Below are positions 34,794-43,484 of a stretch of DNA of 64,000 bases, one piece after another. The first letter of the stretch is position 1, and each line of letters opens with the position of its first letter. This stretch comes from an uncultured Prevotella sp. (GTDB taxonomy: Bacteria > Bacteroidota > Bacteroidia > Bacteroidales > Bacteroidaceae). Both the position numbers and the translations under genes were made by a program. The stretch is from NCBI RefSeq assembly GCF_946404925.1, contig NZ_CAMJFM010000010.1, positions 1 through 64,000 of the forward strand, written 5' to 3'. The notes beneath the pieces are model-generated. The model saw only the letters and a program-made list of their open reading frames with translations, did no database searches and had not been told where the DNA came from.

Positions 34794-35621
34794 TTACTCC
34801 TCTGAGAAGTCGATGAGCTCAGCAGCTTCTTCATCATCTTCGCCACCAAGATCCATCATTGTAGAGTAGTTGTCCTCGGTGATATCGTCATCGTTTGGAC
34901 CATCAACCTCCTCATCTTCCTCATCGTGGCTGCTGTAGTTGTCCTCTACAACTACGTCAGCATCATCGTCCTCCTCGTCGAACTCCTCTTCGTCGCCGTT
35001 CTTAATCTGCATGCGCAGCTTAACCTCCTCAGGCTTCAACTTAGCAAAGATAGCCTCAACCCAGCCGCCTTTGGCCACCTCAAGTACTTCGAAGCCATCT
35101 TCTACCTTCTTCTCGTACATGCCGCCCTTTTTGTGCAGACGGTCCTTAGGTAGGGTAGTGGTAGAGATATCAAAACCGCTCTGGATGACATCCTGAACCG
35201 ACTGAGACAGAGAATCCCATCCACCACCGAAATTGCGGTCGATAACCTCAAGCAGTTGTGCAGCTGTGATGTGACGGATATTCTCGTAAGTAAGATCGGT
35301 TACGCGCGATATGGGGCGCTTTTTGATAGCCCAGATGAATTTCATGCTATCATCGAACTTAATTACTACAACTTTATAGCCGCGAGCCTCATAGCTCTTA
35401 CGTACTGGAGCAGAATCATCGCGAAGGTCCTCTATGAAGAAGGCACTCTTGAAAATCTGCAGGTAGTGCTTTACGTTTTCCTTTACTTCGGCATCCTTGC
35501 ATGCGGCCTCCCACATACGGATAACATCGTTCTCCTGGATGTCCCAAACACTACTCTTTGTTACACTCTTAATTGATAATGACGGATTACTTTCCGGTTG
35601 TTGTTGTTTTGTTCTTGCCAT
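34794..35621 (-). CDS. Conserved hypothetical protein with a strongly acidic tail
   Basis: 275 residues, no signal peptide or membrane segment. The first ~205 residues look globular (VWDIQENDVIRMWEAACKDAEV, YEARGYKVVVIKFDDSMKFIWAIKKR, ITAAQLLEVIDRNFGGGWDSLSQ). The last ~65 are almost all Asp and Glu (EEEFDEEDDDADVVVEDNYSS onward). Such tails often mimic nucleic acid or bind basic proteins. The neighbours rarA and dnaB are replication genes, and the divergent promoter region is shared with rarA. I do not recognise the family; a nucleic-acid-related role is only a guess from the tail and context. A TACATTTG box lies upstream. Confidence 0.75.
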   Translation of the reverse strand: MARTKQQQPESNPSLSIKSVTKSSVWDIQENDVIRMWEAACKDAEVKENVKHYLQIFKSAFFIEDLRDDSAPVRKSYEARGYKVVVIKFDDSMKFIWAIKKRPISRVTDLTYENIRHITAAQLLEVIDRNFGGGWDSLSQSVQDVIQSGFDISTTTLPKDRLHKKGGMYEKKVEDGFEVLEVAKGGWVEAIFAKLKPEEVKLRMQIKNGDEEEFDEEDDDADVVVEDNYSSHDEEDEEVDGPNDDDITEDNYSTMMDLGGEDDEEAAELIDFSEE

Positions 35622-35642
35622 ATTATTCTACTAAATTTGGTG

Positions 35643-35650
35643 CAAATGTA
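35643..35650 (-). promoter_or_regulatory. -7 box of the acidic-tail protein gene
   Basis: On the minus strand TACATTTGC lies 21 nt upstream of the ATG at 35621. Confidence 0.5.
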
Positions 35651-35690
35651 ACCACTTTATTTTTTATTAGCAAGTTTTTAGCCAATATTT

Positions 35691-35721
35691 TTTGTAAATT
35701 TCGCAATTTAACGTAACTTTG
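35691..35721 (+). promoter_or_regulatory. rarA promoter
   Basis: TTTG (35691-35694), exactly 19 nt, TAACTTTG (35714-35721). Only 9 nt separate the box from the rarA ATG, so the message should be leaderless or nearly so. Confidence 0.7.
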
Positions 35722-35730
35722 TGCCCGAAT

Positions 35731-37005
35731 ATGGCACAACCATTGGCTGAAAGACTACGTCCTCGCACTTTAGATGAGTATATCGGACAGGAACATCTGG
35801 TAGGCGAGGGAGCTGTTCTGCGTAAGATGATAGACGCAGGACGCATACCATCGTTTATACTCTGGGGACCACCAGGAGTAGGTAAGACTACGCTGGCACA
35901 AATCATTGCACACAGACTTGAAACTCCCTTCTACACACTATCGGCAGTTACCAGTGGAGTGAAAGATGTACGCGAGGTAATAGAGAAGGCACAGAAGGGC
36001 AGATTCTTTAATGAGGCTTCACCTATATTATTTATAGACGAGATACACCGTTTTTCGAAATCACAACAGGACTCGCTTCTTGGTGCAGTAGAGAAAGGAA
36101 TCGTGACGCTGATAGGTGCCACAACTGAGAATCCGTCGTTTGAGGTGATTCGTCCGTTGTTGTCGCGCTGCCAGTTGTATGTGTTGAAATCATTGGAGAA
36201 GGATGACCTGCTGAAATTACTTGATCGCGCCATCAATACCGATGCAATACTGAAGGAACGAAATGTGAAACTACAGGAGACCAACGCAATGCTTAGATAT
36301 AGCGGAGGCGATGCACGTAAGTTGCTGAATATCTTAGAATTGGTTGTAGAAGCTGAAGCAGGAGATGAAGTTATTATTACCGATGAGAAGGTAGTTAACC
36401 GCTTGCAACAGAATCCGTTGGCATACGATAAAGATGGCGAGATGCATTACGATATTATCTCGGCATTTATTAAGAGTATACGTGGTAGCGACCCTGATGC
36501 TGCACTCTATTGGTTGGCTAGGATGATAGAAGGTGGCGAAGATCCTCAGTTTATTGCCCGTCGACTGGTAATAAGTGCTTCGGAAGATATCGGACTGGCA
36601 AATCCAAATGCATTACTGTTGGCAAACGCCGCATTCGATGCTGTTATGAAGATAGGTTGGCCTGAAGGTCGCATACCTCTGGCCGAAGCGACTGTATATC
36701 TGGCATCATCACCCAAGAGTAACAGTGCTTATTTAGGTGTTGACGCCGCACTCGACCTGGTGCGCCGTACAGGTAATCAGCCTGTGCCGCTACCGATACG
36801 TAATGCACCAACACAGCTGATGAAGGAATTGGGATATCATGATGGATACAAGTATCCTCACGACTATGCCGGCCATTTTACTCCCCAGCAGTATATGCCC
36901 GATGCTCTGCAGAATGAGCGCATCTGGCACGGACAGCATAACCCCACTGAGGAGAAAATGTATCAGCGAATGGTAAACTATTGGGGAAAAAGATACGAAG
37001 ATTGA
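35731..37005 (+). CDS. rarA: Replication-associated recombination protein A (RarA/MgsA)
   Basis: 424 residues from ATG 35731 (MAQPLAERLRPRTLDEYIGQ, the standard family start). An in-frame codon at 35719 lies inside the -7 box and is rejected. AAA+ motifs: Walker [10 protein letters not shown], Walker B FIDEIHRF, sensor-1 ATTENPS and a C-terminal tetramer domain with YKYPHDYAGHF. RarA is a clamp-loader-like ATPase that acts at stalled replication forks. The TRIC-like gene follows after a short gap, then dnaB. Confidence 0.95.
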   Translation: MAQPLAERLRPRTLDEYIGQEHLVGEGAVLRKMIDAGRIPSFILWGPPGVGKTTLAQIIAHRLETPFYTLSAVTSGVKDVREVIEKAQKGRFFNEASPILFIDEIHRFSKSQQDSLLGAVEKGIVTLIGATTENPSFEVIRPLLSRCQLYVLKSLEKDDLLKLLDRAINTDAILKERNVKLQETNAMLRYSGGDARKLLNILELVVEAEAGDEVIITDEKVVNRLQQNPLAYDKDGEMHYDIISAFIKSIRGSDPDAALYWLARMIEGGEDPQFIARRLVISASEDIGLANPNALLLANAAFDAVMKIGWPEGRIPLAEATVYLASSPKSNSAYLGVDAALDLVRRTGNQPVPLPIRNAPTQLMKELGYHDGYKYPHDYAGHFTPQQYMPDALQNERIWHGQHNPTEEKMYQRMVNYWGKRYED

Positions 37006-37027
37006 AAATAAATATTGATATTTGAGA

Positions 37028-37642
37028 GTGGAGCAAGGTTTAATAATAGGTATAATAGAACTGTTGGGTACGTTTGCCTTTGCCATATCGGGCATTAGGC
37101 ATGCTGCAGCTAAGCACTTCGACTGGTTCGGAGGCTATGTATGCGGTGTAGCTGTGGCTATCGGTGGAGGTACTATCCGCGACGTGATGCTTGGTACTAC
37201 ACCATTCTGGATGACAAATCCCATTTATCTGATATGTACAGCCGTAGCACTGATAACAGTAGTGGTATTTGGCAAATGGATGGAACCGTTGAAAAATGCG
37301 TGGTTTGTGTTTGATACATTAGGACTTGCGTTGTTTACGATTGCTGGAATACAGAAGAGTCTTGCTTTTGGGCAGCCGTTTTGGGTAGCTATCATCATGG
37401 GATGTATCACAGGTTCGGCTGGTGGAGTAATCCGTGATGTGCTGCTTAACAACGAACCAGTGATATTCCACAAAGAGATTTACGCCATGGCCTGTGTAAT
37501 AGGTGGTATAGCGTATTGGGGGCTTGCTGAGCTTGGCACACCAGCAGAAATAAGCGCCGGTGTCAGTTTTGCTGTAACTTGCCTGATACGTTTCCTGGCA
37601 GTGCGCTACCACTTGTCGCTCCCAGTGTTGAAAGAAAAATAA
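37028..37642 (+). CDS. TRIC-type/YadS (UPF0126) cation channel-like membrane protein
   Basis: About 204 residues and seven hydrophobic helices in two similar halves. Each half carries the family signature GGGTIRDVM (first) and GGVIRDVLL (second). Prokaryotic TRIC proteins form trimeric monovalent-cation channels; the E. coli relative YadS has also been linked to glycine transport. The start is uncertain: GTG 37028 (then EQGLIIGIIELLGTFAFAISG) fits the usual family N terminus, while TTG 37022 would add two residues. It lies between rarA and dnaB, all on the plus strand. Confidence 0.85.
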   Translation: MEQGLIIGIIELLGTFAFAISGIRHAAAKHFDWFGGYVCGVAVAIGGGTIRDVMLGTTPFWMTNPIYLICTAVALITVVVFGKWMEPLKNAWFVFDTLGLALFTIAGIQKSLAFGQPFWVAIIMGCITGSAGGVIRDVLLNNEPVIFHKEIYAMACVIGGIAYWGLAELGTPAEISAGVSFAVTCLIRFLAVRYHLSLPVLKEK

Positions 37643-37663
37643 AAATGAATTGTGAATAAATAT

Positions 37664-39175
37664 ATGGCAGAACAAACAAATAATAGACGAAAGAAATCCA
37701 ATCAGCCGCTTGATCCAAGTTTCGGTCATCTGCAGCCTCAAGCCACAGATATAGAAAAGGCAGTGTTGGGTGCGCTGATGATTGACAAGGACGCATACGC
37801 CATCGTGTGTGAGATTCTGCGTCCAGAGAGTTTCTATGAACCACGTAACCAGATGGTTTATACCGCCATACGTGATCTGAGTATGGAGGAGAAACCTGTT
37901 GACATGCTTACCGTAGCCGACCAGTTGGCAAAATCGGGTAAACTAGAGCAGGTGGGTGGTCCTGGATACATCGCAGAGTTGAGCTCGGGTGTAGCTACAT
38001 CAGCCAACATCGAGTATCACGCTAACATTATTGCGCAGAAGTCTCTGGCTCGTCAGCTGATATCATTTGCAAGTTCTATTCAGACAAAAGCGTTCGATGA
38101 GACTATCGATGTAGAAGATCTGATGCAGGAAGCTGAGGGATCGTTGTTCGAGCTGTCGCAGCACAACATGAAAAAGGATTATACCGCCATCGACCCTGTT
38201 ATTGCTCAGGCGGTGAAAGGTATACAAGATGCGGCTAAGAACACCGACGGACTTACTGGTGTATCTACCGGATACTTTAAACTTGACGATATCACCAGTG
38301 GTTGGCAGGCATCCGATTTGGTAATCATTGCCGGACGTCCTGCGATGGGTAAAACATCATTCGCCTTGTCGATGGCTAAGAACATCGCTGCCGATCTGCG
38401 TACACCTATGGCATTCTTCTCGCTTGAAATGTCGAACGTTCAGCTTGTGAACCGACTGATATCAAACGCTTGTGAGATTCAGGGTTCGAAGATTTTGAAC
38501 GGACAGTTGCAGCGAGACGAGTGGGAGAGACTTGATAAGAACATTAATAACCTGCTGGGTGCGCCTTTATATGTCGATGACACCCCAGGTTTGTCGGTAT
38601 TCGAGCTTAGAACGAAGGCTCGCCGACTGGTTCGTGAGCATGGTATCAAACTGATCATGATTGACTATCTGCAGCTGATGAATGCCAACGGCATGCGTTT
38701 CAGCAGCCGACAGGAAGAGGTATCAACCATCTCTCGTTCGCTAAAAGGATTGGCCAAGGAGTTGAATATTCCTATCTTGGCACTGAGTCAGCTGAACCGT
38801 GGAGTTGAGAGTCGTGAGGGTTTGGAAGGTAAACGACCACAGTTGAGCGACCTGCGTGAATCAGGTGCCATCGAGCAGGATGCCGATATGGTACTGTTTG
38901 TGCATCGTCCGGAGTATTACCACATCTATCAGGATGATAACGGACGCGACCTACATGGTATGGCGCAGATTATTATAGCTAAGCACCGTAAGGGTGCTAC
39001 CGGTGATGTGCTGCTAACATTTAGAGGTGAATTTACAAGATTTGAGAATCCTGAGGATAAGGCTATTGAGAATCGCGCTCCAATGGGTGGAGGAGAAATT
39101 ATCGGTTCAAAACTAAATGGCGAAGACGCCCCTTTGCCACCTCCCCCAATTGACGATGGTCCACTGCCGTTCTAA
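37664..39175 (+). CDS. dnaB: Replicative DNA helicase DnaB
   Basis: 503 residues from ATG 37664 (MAEQTNNRRKK); GTG 37652 would add four. An N-terminal helical domain (about 25-130, EKAVLGALMIDKDAY) is followed by a RecA-type core with Walker A GRPAMGKTS, Walker B LIMIDYLQLM, and the motif SQLNRGVESR. It lacks an intein. It forms the hexameric helicase at the replication fork. The C terminus is Pro-rich and acidic (PLPPPPIDDGPLPF), ending PLPF in a way reminiscent of SSB-type tails. A bidirectional terminator follows. Confidence 0.97.
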   Translation: MAEQTNNRRKKSNQPLDPSFGHLQPQATDIEKAVLGALMIDKDAYAIVCEILRPESFYEPRNQMVYTAIRDLSMEEKPVDMLTVADQLAKSGKLEQVGGPGYIAELSSGVATSANIEYHANIIAQKSLARQLISFASSIQTKAFDETIDVEDLMQEAEGSLFELSQHNMKKDYTAIDPVIAQAVKGIQDAAKNTDGLTGVSTGYFKLDDITSGWQASDLVIIAGRPAMGKTSFALSMAKNIAADLRTPMAFFSLEMSNVQLVNRLISNACEIQGSKILNGQLQRDEWERLDKNINNLLGAPLYVDDTPGLSVFELRTKARRLVREHGIKLIMIDYLQLMNANGMRFSSRQEEVSTISRSLKGLAKELNIPILALSQLNRGVESREGLEGKRPQLSDLRESGAIEQDADMVLFVHRPEYYHIYQDDNGRDLHGMAQIIIAKHRKGATGDVLLTFRGEFTRFENPEDKAIENRAPMGGGEIIGSKLNGEDAPLPPPPIDDGPLPF

Positions 39176-39180
39176 TAACA

Positions 39181-39216
39181 AAAAGCTCTCCCGAATCCGA
39201 GAGAGCTTTTGTTTTA
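39181..39216. terminator. Bidirectional terminator between dnaB and the pseudoprotease gene
   Basis: AAAAGCTCTC (39181-39190) pairs perfectly with GAGAGCTTTT (39201-39210) across a 10-nt loop, with T-rich flanks on both strands. Confidence 0.8.
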
Positions 39217-40875
39217 TTTATACTTTTCAATCAGTTTCTCAGCTTGGAGATTACCCATATCCTTTGCCTTCTGCAGGTTAGTTATTCCTTCCTTCTTGTT
39301 TCCCTTAAGACACTGAGCAACACCAAGGAACATATATCCGTCGCTGTCGTTTGGGTCAACTGTCAGACATTCCTTTGCTGTTAAAATAGCATTGTCGTAA
39401 AGACCCACGCGGATCTCGAGCGATGCCTTCTCGGCATAGTAGAATGTTTCCTTTGGATTCATAACAATAGCACGAGTAATGTCGTTTAGTGCCTGTTGGT
39501 AAAGTCGGCCATCAACCTCGGCCTGATGACGGATATAGTAAAAGTTATCGTTGATGTTAGCCATCATCAGTTCTTCATAATCGTTCATGTCTGATACTGC
39601 CTCACGATATTTCTTGGCCTGTACACGAGCCTGAGCACGAGCCCAGAGATAAGGTGCAGCCTCCTTAAGATAAGGCTTTGTAAAGCAGTTCATGGTACTA
39701 TCGAGCAAAGCAAGCATAGCTGTAGAATCTTTCAGCATCTCCTTACAACGAGCAGCGCTATAGAAAAGCTCGGCACCCTTGAGGTTGGAGCTGGTAAGCT
39801 GGTTGTAGATGTCGTATGCCTCGTTGTACTTCTTCTGGCCGAACAGAATGTTGGCTTCCATCTGGCGATAGATGAGCTGAGGATTTAGCGTGTTGGCCAA
39901 GCGTATTTCCTCGAGTGCTTTGTCGAGCGACCAGTTGGCATAAGGCTTATCTGCTTGGAAAATCTCGTGGTTATAAATCATGCGGGCATAATTGTAATGC
40001 GCATCGTCTTTCTGTAGGGAGTACTTGATGGCCAATTCCATATTACGCTCAGCTGTAGCGAAATCGTTCTCGCTAGCCTTTACCTGAGCACGATACATAA
40101 ATCCTTCGGGAGCGTTAGGAAACTTCTGGATAAAGTCCTCAATTAGGTTGACATAAGCCGCCGAATCCTGACGCGATGAAGCCATATAAAGTGCAAGCAC
40201 AGCTTCTTTCATATCATCGGGTAACTCCTTCTTGATCTTTGTCTCCATCAAGGTTGCCTCGTTCATACCGAAGCCCGTTATCTTGAGCGAATCGGCAAAA
40301 CGAGCGCTAACAGCATAATTAAGTGTATCCTTATCGGATGCTGGTTGCTGCATCATACCTACAACCTCGCCTGCCTGATTGATAAGCGGAGTACTTACTG
40401 TATTAGCAGGCATACTCATAGCCACGGTATAGTATTCGTATTCATTTTGAAATGTCTCGGCCTTGCGAACTGTTCCTGCAGGCACATTCTTTACTTCATG
40501 ATAAGGCAACAACCACACCTGAGAACCAACAGGAGTCGTAGCAGCGCTAATGATGAGCGGCTGAGTCTTACCACTTACGCGAAACTTGACAACATCGTAC
40601 ATGTCGTTAACTCCAACAATGCTTACAACTTGCAATTCTTTACCTGAGGCATCGATAACCACAGCACGCGAAGCTCCTTTAAAAGGAGTGTAGTTACTAA
40701 CGGCATCGCCATTAGCGCTAGTAAAGAAACCATTGCTACTGCCGATGAGAGAACCATCTTCGGCAAAGGTCTTGAGTGTGAATACTGATTTTGTGGCCTT
40801 CTTAACCCAACTGGGCTGGGCCATTGTTATCGCAGGCAATACTGCTAATAATAAAATAGGTAATATCTTCTTCAT
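39214..40875 (-). CDS. Exported trypsin-like pseudoprotease with TPR repeats
   Basis: 553 residues from ATG 40875 (a TTG at 40878 would add one). After the signal peptide (cleavage at TMAQ) residues ~22-195 have the HtrA/trypsin layout (GSSNGFFTSANGDAVSNY, MYDVVKFRV, PANTVSTPLINQAGEVVG). In the expected positions the catalytic His is Tyr, the Asp is kept, and the Ser of GNSGGP is Val, so proteolysis is unlikely. The rest (about 230-553) is tandem TPR-like helices. It may be a periplasmic scaffold or binding protein. The spacer to recN upstream is filled with a heptad repeat and the two genes are probably co-transcribed. Confidence 0.8.
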   Translation of the reverse strand: MKKILPILLLAVLPAITMAQPSWVKKATKSVFTLKTFAEDGSLIGSSNGFFTSANGDAVSNYTPFKGASRAVVIDASGKELQVVSIVGVNDMYDVVKFRVSGKTQPLIISAATTPVGSQVWLLPYHEVKNVPAGTVRKAETFQNEYEYYTVAMSMPANTVSTPLINQAGEVVGMMQQPASDKDTLNYAVSARFADSLKITGFGMNEATLMETKIKKELPDDMKEAVLALYMASSRQDSAAYVNLIEDFIQKFPNAPEGFMYRAQVKASENDFATAERNMELAIKYSLQKDDAHYNYARMIYNHEIFQADKPYANWSLDKALEEIRLANTLNPQLIYRQMEANILFGQKKYNEAYDIYNQLTSSNLKGAELFYSAARCKEMLKDSTAMLALLDSTMNCFTKPYLKEAAPYLWARAQARVQAKKYREAVSDMNDYEELMMANINDNFYYIRHQAEVDGRLYQQALNDITRAIVMNPKETFYYAEKASLEIRVGLYDNAILTAKECLTVDPNDSDGYMFLGVAQCLKGNKKEGITNLQKAKDMGNLQAEKLIEKYK

Positions 40876-40878
40876 CAA

Positions 40879-40913
40879 TTTAATCTTTAATGTTTCATGT
40901 TTAATCTTTCATG
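40879..40913. repeat. Five heptads TTTAATC/TTTAATG/TTTCATG at the recN 3' end
   Basis: TTTAATC, TTTAATG, TTTCATG, TTTAATC, TTTCATG run without a break. They cover the last codons and stop of recN (40901-40903) and the whole spacer to the next start. Same family as 13062-13096. Confidence 0.9.
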
Positions 40914-42565
40914 TTCAACAGCGCTTTCGCATTCTGTATGGCTGCTTCTGACACATCGCTACCGCTTAGCATCTGGGCAATCTCGCGAACACGCTCTTCA
41001 GCATCAAGCTGTCGCATCTTGCTTGTTGTGCCACTTGCAGTCTCATTCTTTTCAACCTTATAATGTACAGAACCAAGTGCTGCAATCTGTGGCAAATGAG
41101 TGATGCTGATAACTTGTCGGCCGTGTCCACCCATCTCTTTCATAATTTGCGCCATCATCTCAGCAGTCTTTCCGCTAACACCGGTATCAATCTCGTCGAA
41201 GATAATTGTTGGCAACTTAACTGCACCACTTATCATTGCCTTGAGCGACAGCATGACACGGGCGATCTCACCTCCAGATGCTACCTGCGAAACTGGTTGG
41301 AGTGGGGTAGACGTATTGGCGCTGAATAAGAAAGATACCTTGTCGGCACCATTTGCTCCGAGTTCGGCTGCCGTGAGCTGTATGTTGAATCGTACATGAG
41401 GCATACCAAGCGGAACTAGACGCTTCTGCATCTCGGCTTCGATGGTCTTCGCTGATTTTGTGCGAAGTTTTGTCAGCGCATCTGCTTCTTTACGCGCCCG
41501 TGTCTCCAGCTGATGGCGGCGTGCCTTGAGGGCATCCAGCGATTCATCGCCATTCTCGATAGCCTCCAACTGCTGGTGCAGTTCATCGCGCTTAGCTATC
41601 AGTTCCTCAACAGTATCCACATGATATTTCTTCTCTAACTCATAGATTCTATCCAGACGGTTGTTAACCTGATCGAGTTCTGAAGGATCAAAGTCAACCG
41701 ACTCCAACAGACTACTAATTTCCTGACTGATATCCTTCAGATCGATGTAGTTACTGTCAATACGCTCAATCAGTTCGCTGACCTCTGGATAAACTGATTC
41801 AATACTGCGTAATGCCGACAGCGATGAACGTAGTGATTCTATCACGCCAATCTGTTCGGCCGACAGAGAATTATCTGTGGTATAGAGGGCACTCTTGATA
41901 TCCTCAGAATGCTCCATCGTCTCGCTGCGCTGTTCCAGTTCTTCCTGCTCGCCTTCCTGCAATTTAGCATTATCGAGTTCCTCATATTGGAAATGCAGGA
42001 AGTCGCGATTTTCACGATTGCGTTCTATGGCAAACATCATCTCAGCAAGCTCCTTCTCTGCTTTCTGGTAGTCGGCAAATGTATGCTGGTATTGAGCCAG
42101 TTGTTTTGCATCATCGGCAATGATGTCTACAACCTCTAACTGGAAGTCTTGCTTGTTAAGCAACAGATTTTGGTGCTGCGAGTGCACATCCATCAGCTGA
42201 TCGCCAAGTTCCTTCAGCATCGACAGAGCTACAGGAGTATCATTGATGAAAGCGCGGCTTTTACCTGCGGCTGTCAGTTCGCGACGAATGATACAATCGC
42301 CAGCATCGTACTCGATATCGTTCTCGTCGAAGAATGGCTGCATATTGTAACGCGAAAGGTCGAAGTGTGCCTCAATAACACATTTCTCTGCCCCTTGTTT
42401 GATTGTCTTTGAATCAGCACGCTGACCAAGCAATAAAGCAATTGCGCCCAGAATGATACTCTTACCGGCGCCTGTCTCACCTGTAATTACCGAGAAACCC
42501 TCGTACAGCGAGATGTCGAGCTCGTCAATCAGCGTAAAGTTCTTAATATATAAATGCTTAAGCAT
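40901..42565 (-). CDS. recN: DNA repair protein RecN
   Basis: 554 residues from ATG 42565 (MLKHLYIKNFTLIDELDISL), the standard family start; the longer frame from 42616 would overlap the upstream gene. SMC-like layout: Walker A GETGAGKS near residue 30, long coiled coils about 150-350, signature VASGGEIARVML and Walker B IFDEIDTGVSG. RecN is an SMC-type ATPase for double-strand-break repair. The last residues (NMKD) are encoded by the heptad repeat. It lies 10 nt after the DUF4835 gene, in the run dnaN, exonuclease, DUF4835, recN. Confidence 0.96.
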   Translation of the reverse strand: MLKHLYIKNFTLIDELDISLYEGFSVITGETGAGKSIILGAIALLLGQRADSKTIKQGAEKCVIEAHFDLSRYNMQPFFDENDIEYDAGDCIIRRELTAAGKSRAFINDTPVALSMLKELGDQLMDVHSQHQNLLLNKQDFQLEVVDIIADDAKQLAQYQHTFADYQKAEKELAEMMFAIERNRENRDFLHFQYEELDNAKLQEGEQEELEQRSETMEHSEDIKSALYTTDNSLSAEQIGVIESLRSSLSALRSIESVYPEVSELIERIDSNYIDLKDISQEISSLLESVDFDPSELDQVNNRLDRIYELEKKYHVDTVEELIAKRDELHQQLEAIENGDESLDALKARRHQLETRARKEADALTKLRTKSAKTIEAEMQKRLVPLGMPHVRFNIQLTAAELGANGADKVSFLFSANTSTPLQPVSQVASGGEIARVMLSLKAMISGAVKLPTIIFDEIDTGVSGKTAEMMAQIMKEMGGHGRQVISITHLPQIAALGSVHYKVEKNETASGTTSKMRQLDAEERVREIAQMLSGSDVSEAAIQNAKALLNMKD

Positions 42566-42575
42566 AGTAGTTATA

Positions 42576-43484
42576 CTATTTGGTGATTTGTTCCCAACTA
42601 TTGTTTTGTGATGCATTCAGTCCCATCAGCAGATCGTAAATGCGCTGTTTCTCTTTCTGAGTGCCTTTACCTTTGTATATGCTCACCAACTCATCTTTTT
42701 TGTAGTCGGTCCATATCTGTGGCAATATACTTAGCGGCTTATCCGAATGAGCCTTCTGCAGATCGTTCTCGAGTGCTGTCGAAATCTCAGTCCTGCCTCG
42801 TTCGGCATTATTTGCCATCTCGTCAAGCCCCTTGCGATAATAGTCATACTGCAGCTGACGGAACGGCTTCATTGCCTCGTCAAGATAATCGTTGATAATT
42901 GCAAAACGGTTACGGTTGTCCTCAAACGATTTCCATCCTGCGAATCCAAGATTCTGAGCATTATTCACCAATACCATACAACGCTGCAGCACATCGGTTC
43001 CGCCCATTGGCGAGAAGCTGTCCAGGTCGAGTCCGATGATCAGCATGGCGTAGTAGGATAGGAGAGCGGTTAACTGATTATCGATATTCTCTTCGACAAA
43101 GTTTAGCTGGTCGAATTGCTGAAAATCGAAATTAAAGTTAGCGTCTCTATTATTATATAAGGTGGAAGTATATGCCGAATTGTATACAGGACGATTAGTC
43201 TGTATAAGCGCTGTGCACTCAAAACGGTTTTCGTCGCGCTGATATTTATTTACTGTGATGCTGAATGTGGCCTGAATGCGTTCGTTTTTCTGAAACTGCA
43301 ACTCTGTCCATGTGCGTTCGTTAAGAAACTGCTCCATGGTTTGCTGCAAATTCTCGAACACGCTTGCATCCGTGCCTTGAATCTGGCTATGATTAATATT
43401 AACTTTAACTTGCAGTTCCTGAGCATAAATACCAAGAACTGCAAGCATAAGTGTTGTTATTAATAAAGCCTTCTTACTTATCAT
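42576..43484 (-). CDS. DUF4835 family exported protein (PorD-like)
   Basis: 302 residues with a signal peptide (ending GIYAQ). The features fit DUF4835: QELQVKVNINHSQIQGTD at the mature start, TWTELQFQKNERIQATFSITV, the conserved FDQLNFVEENIDNQLTALLSYYAMLIIGLDLDSFSPMGG region and a C-terminal helical part. This Bacteroidota family has been named PorD in connection with type IX secretion; I recall the name but cannot verify it here. It overlaps the exonuclease gene by 4 nt. In many Bacteroidota coaBC sits between exonuclease and this gene; here it is absent. Confidence 0.8.
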   Translation of the reverse strand: MISKKALLITTLMLAVLGIYAQELQVKVNINHSQIQGTDASVFENLQQTMEQFLNERTWTELQFQKNERIQATFSITVNKYQRDENRFECTALIQTNRPVYNSAYTSTLYNNRDANFNFDFQQFDQLNFVEENIDNQLTALLSYYAMLIIGLDLDSFSPMGGTDVLQRCMVLVNNAQNLGFAGWKSFEDNRNRFAIINDYLDEAMKPFRQLQYDYYRKGLDEMANNAERGRTEISTALENDLQKAHSDKPLSILPQIWTDYKKDELVSIYKGKGTQKEKQRIYDLLMGLNASQNNSWEQITK

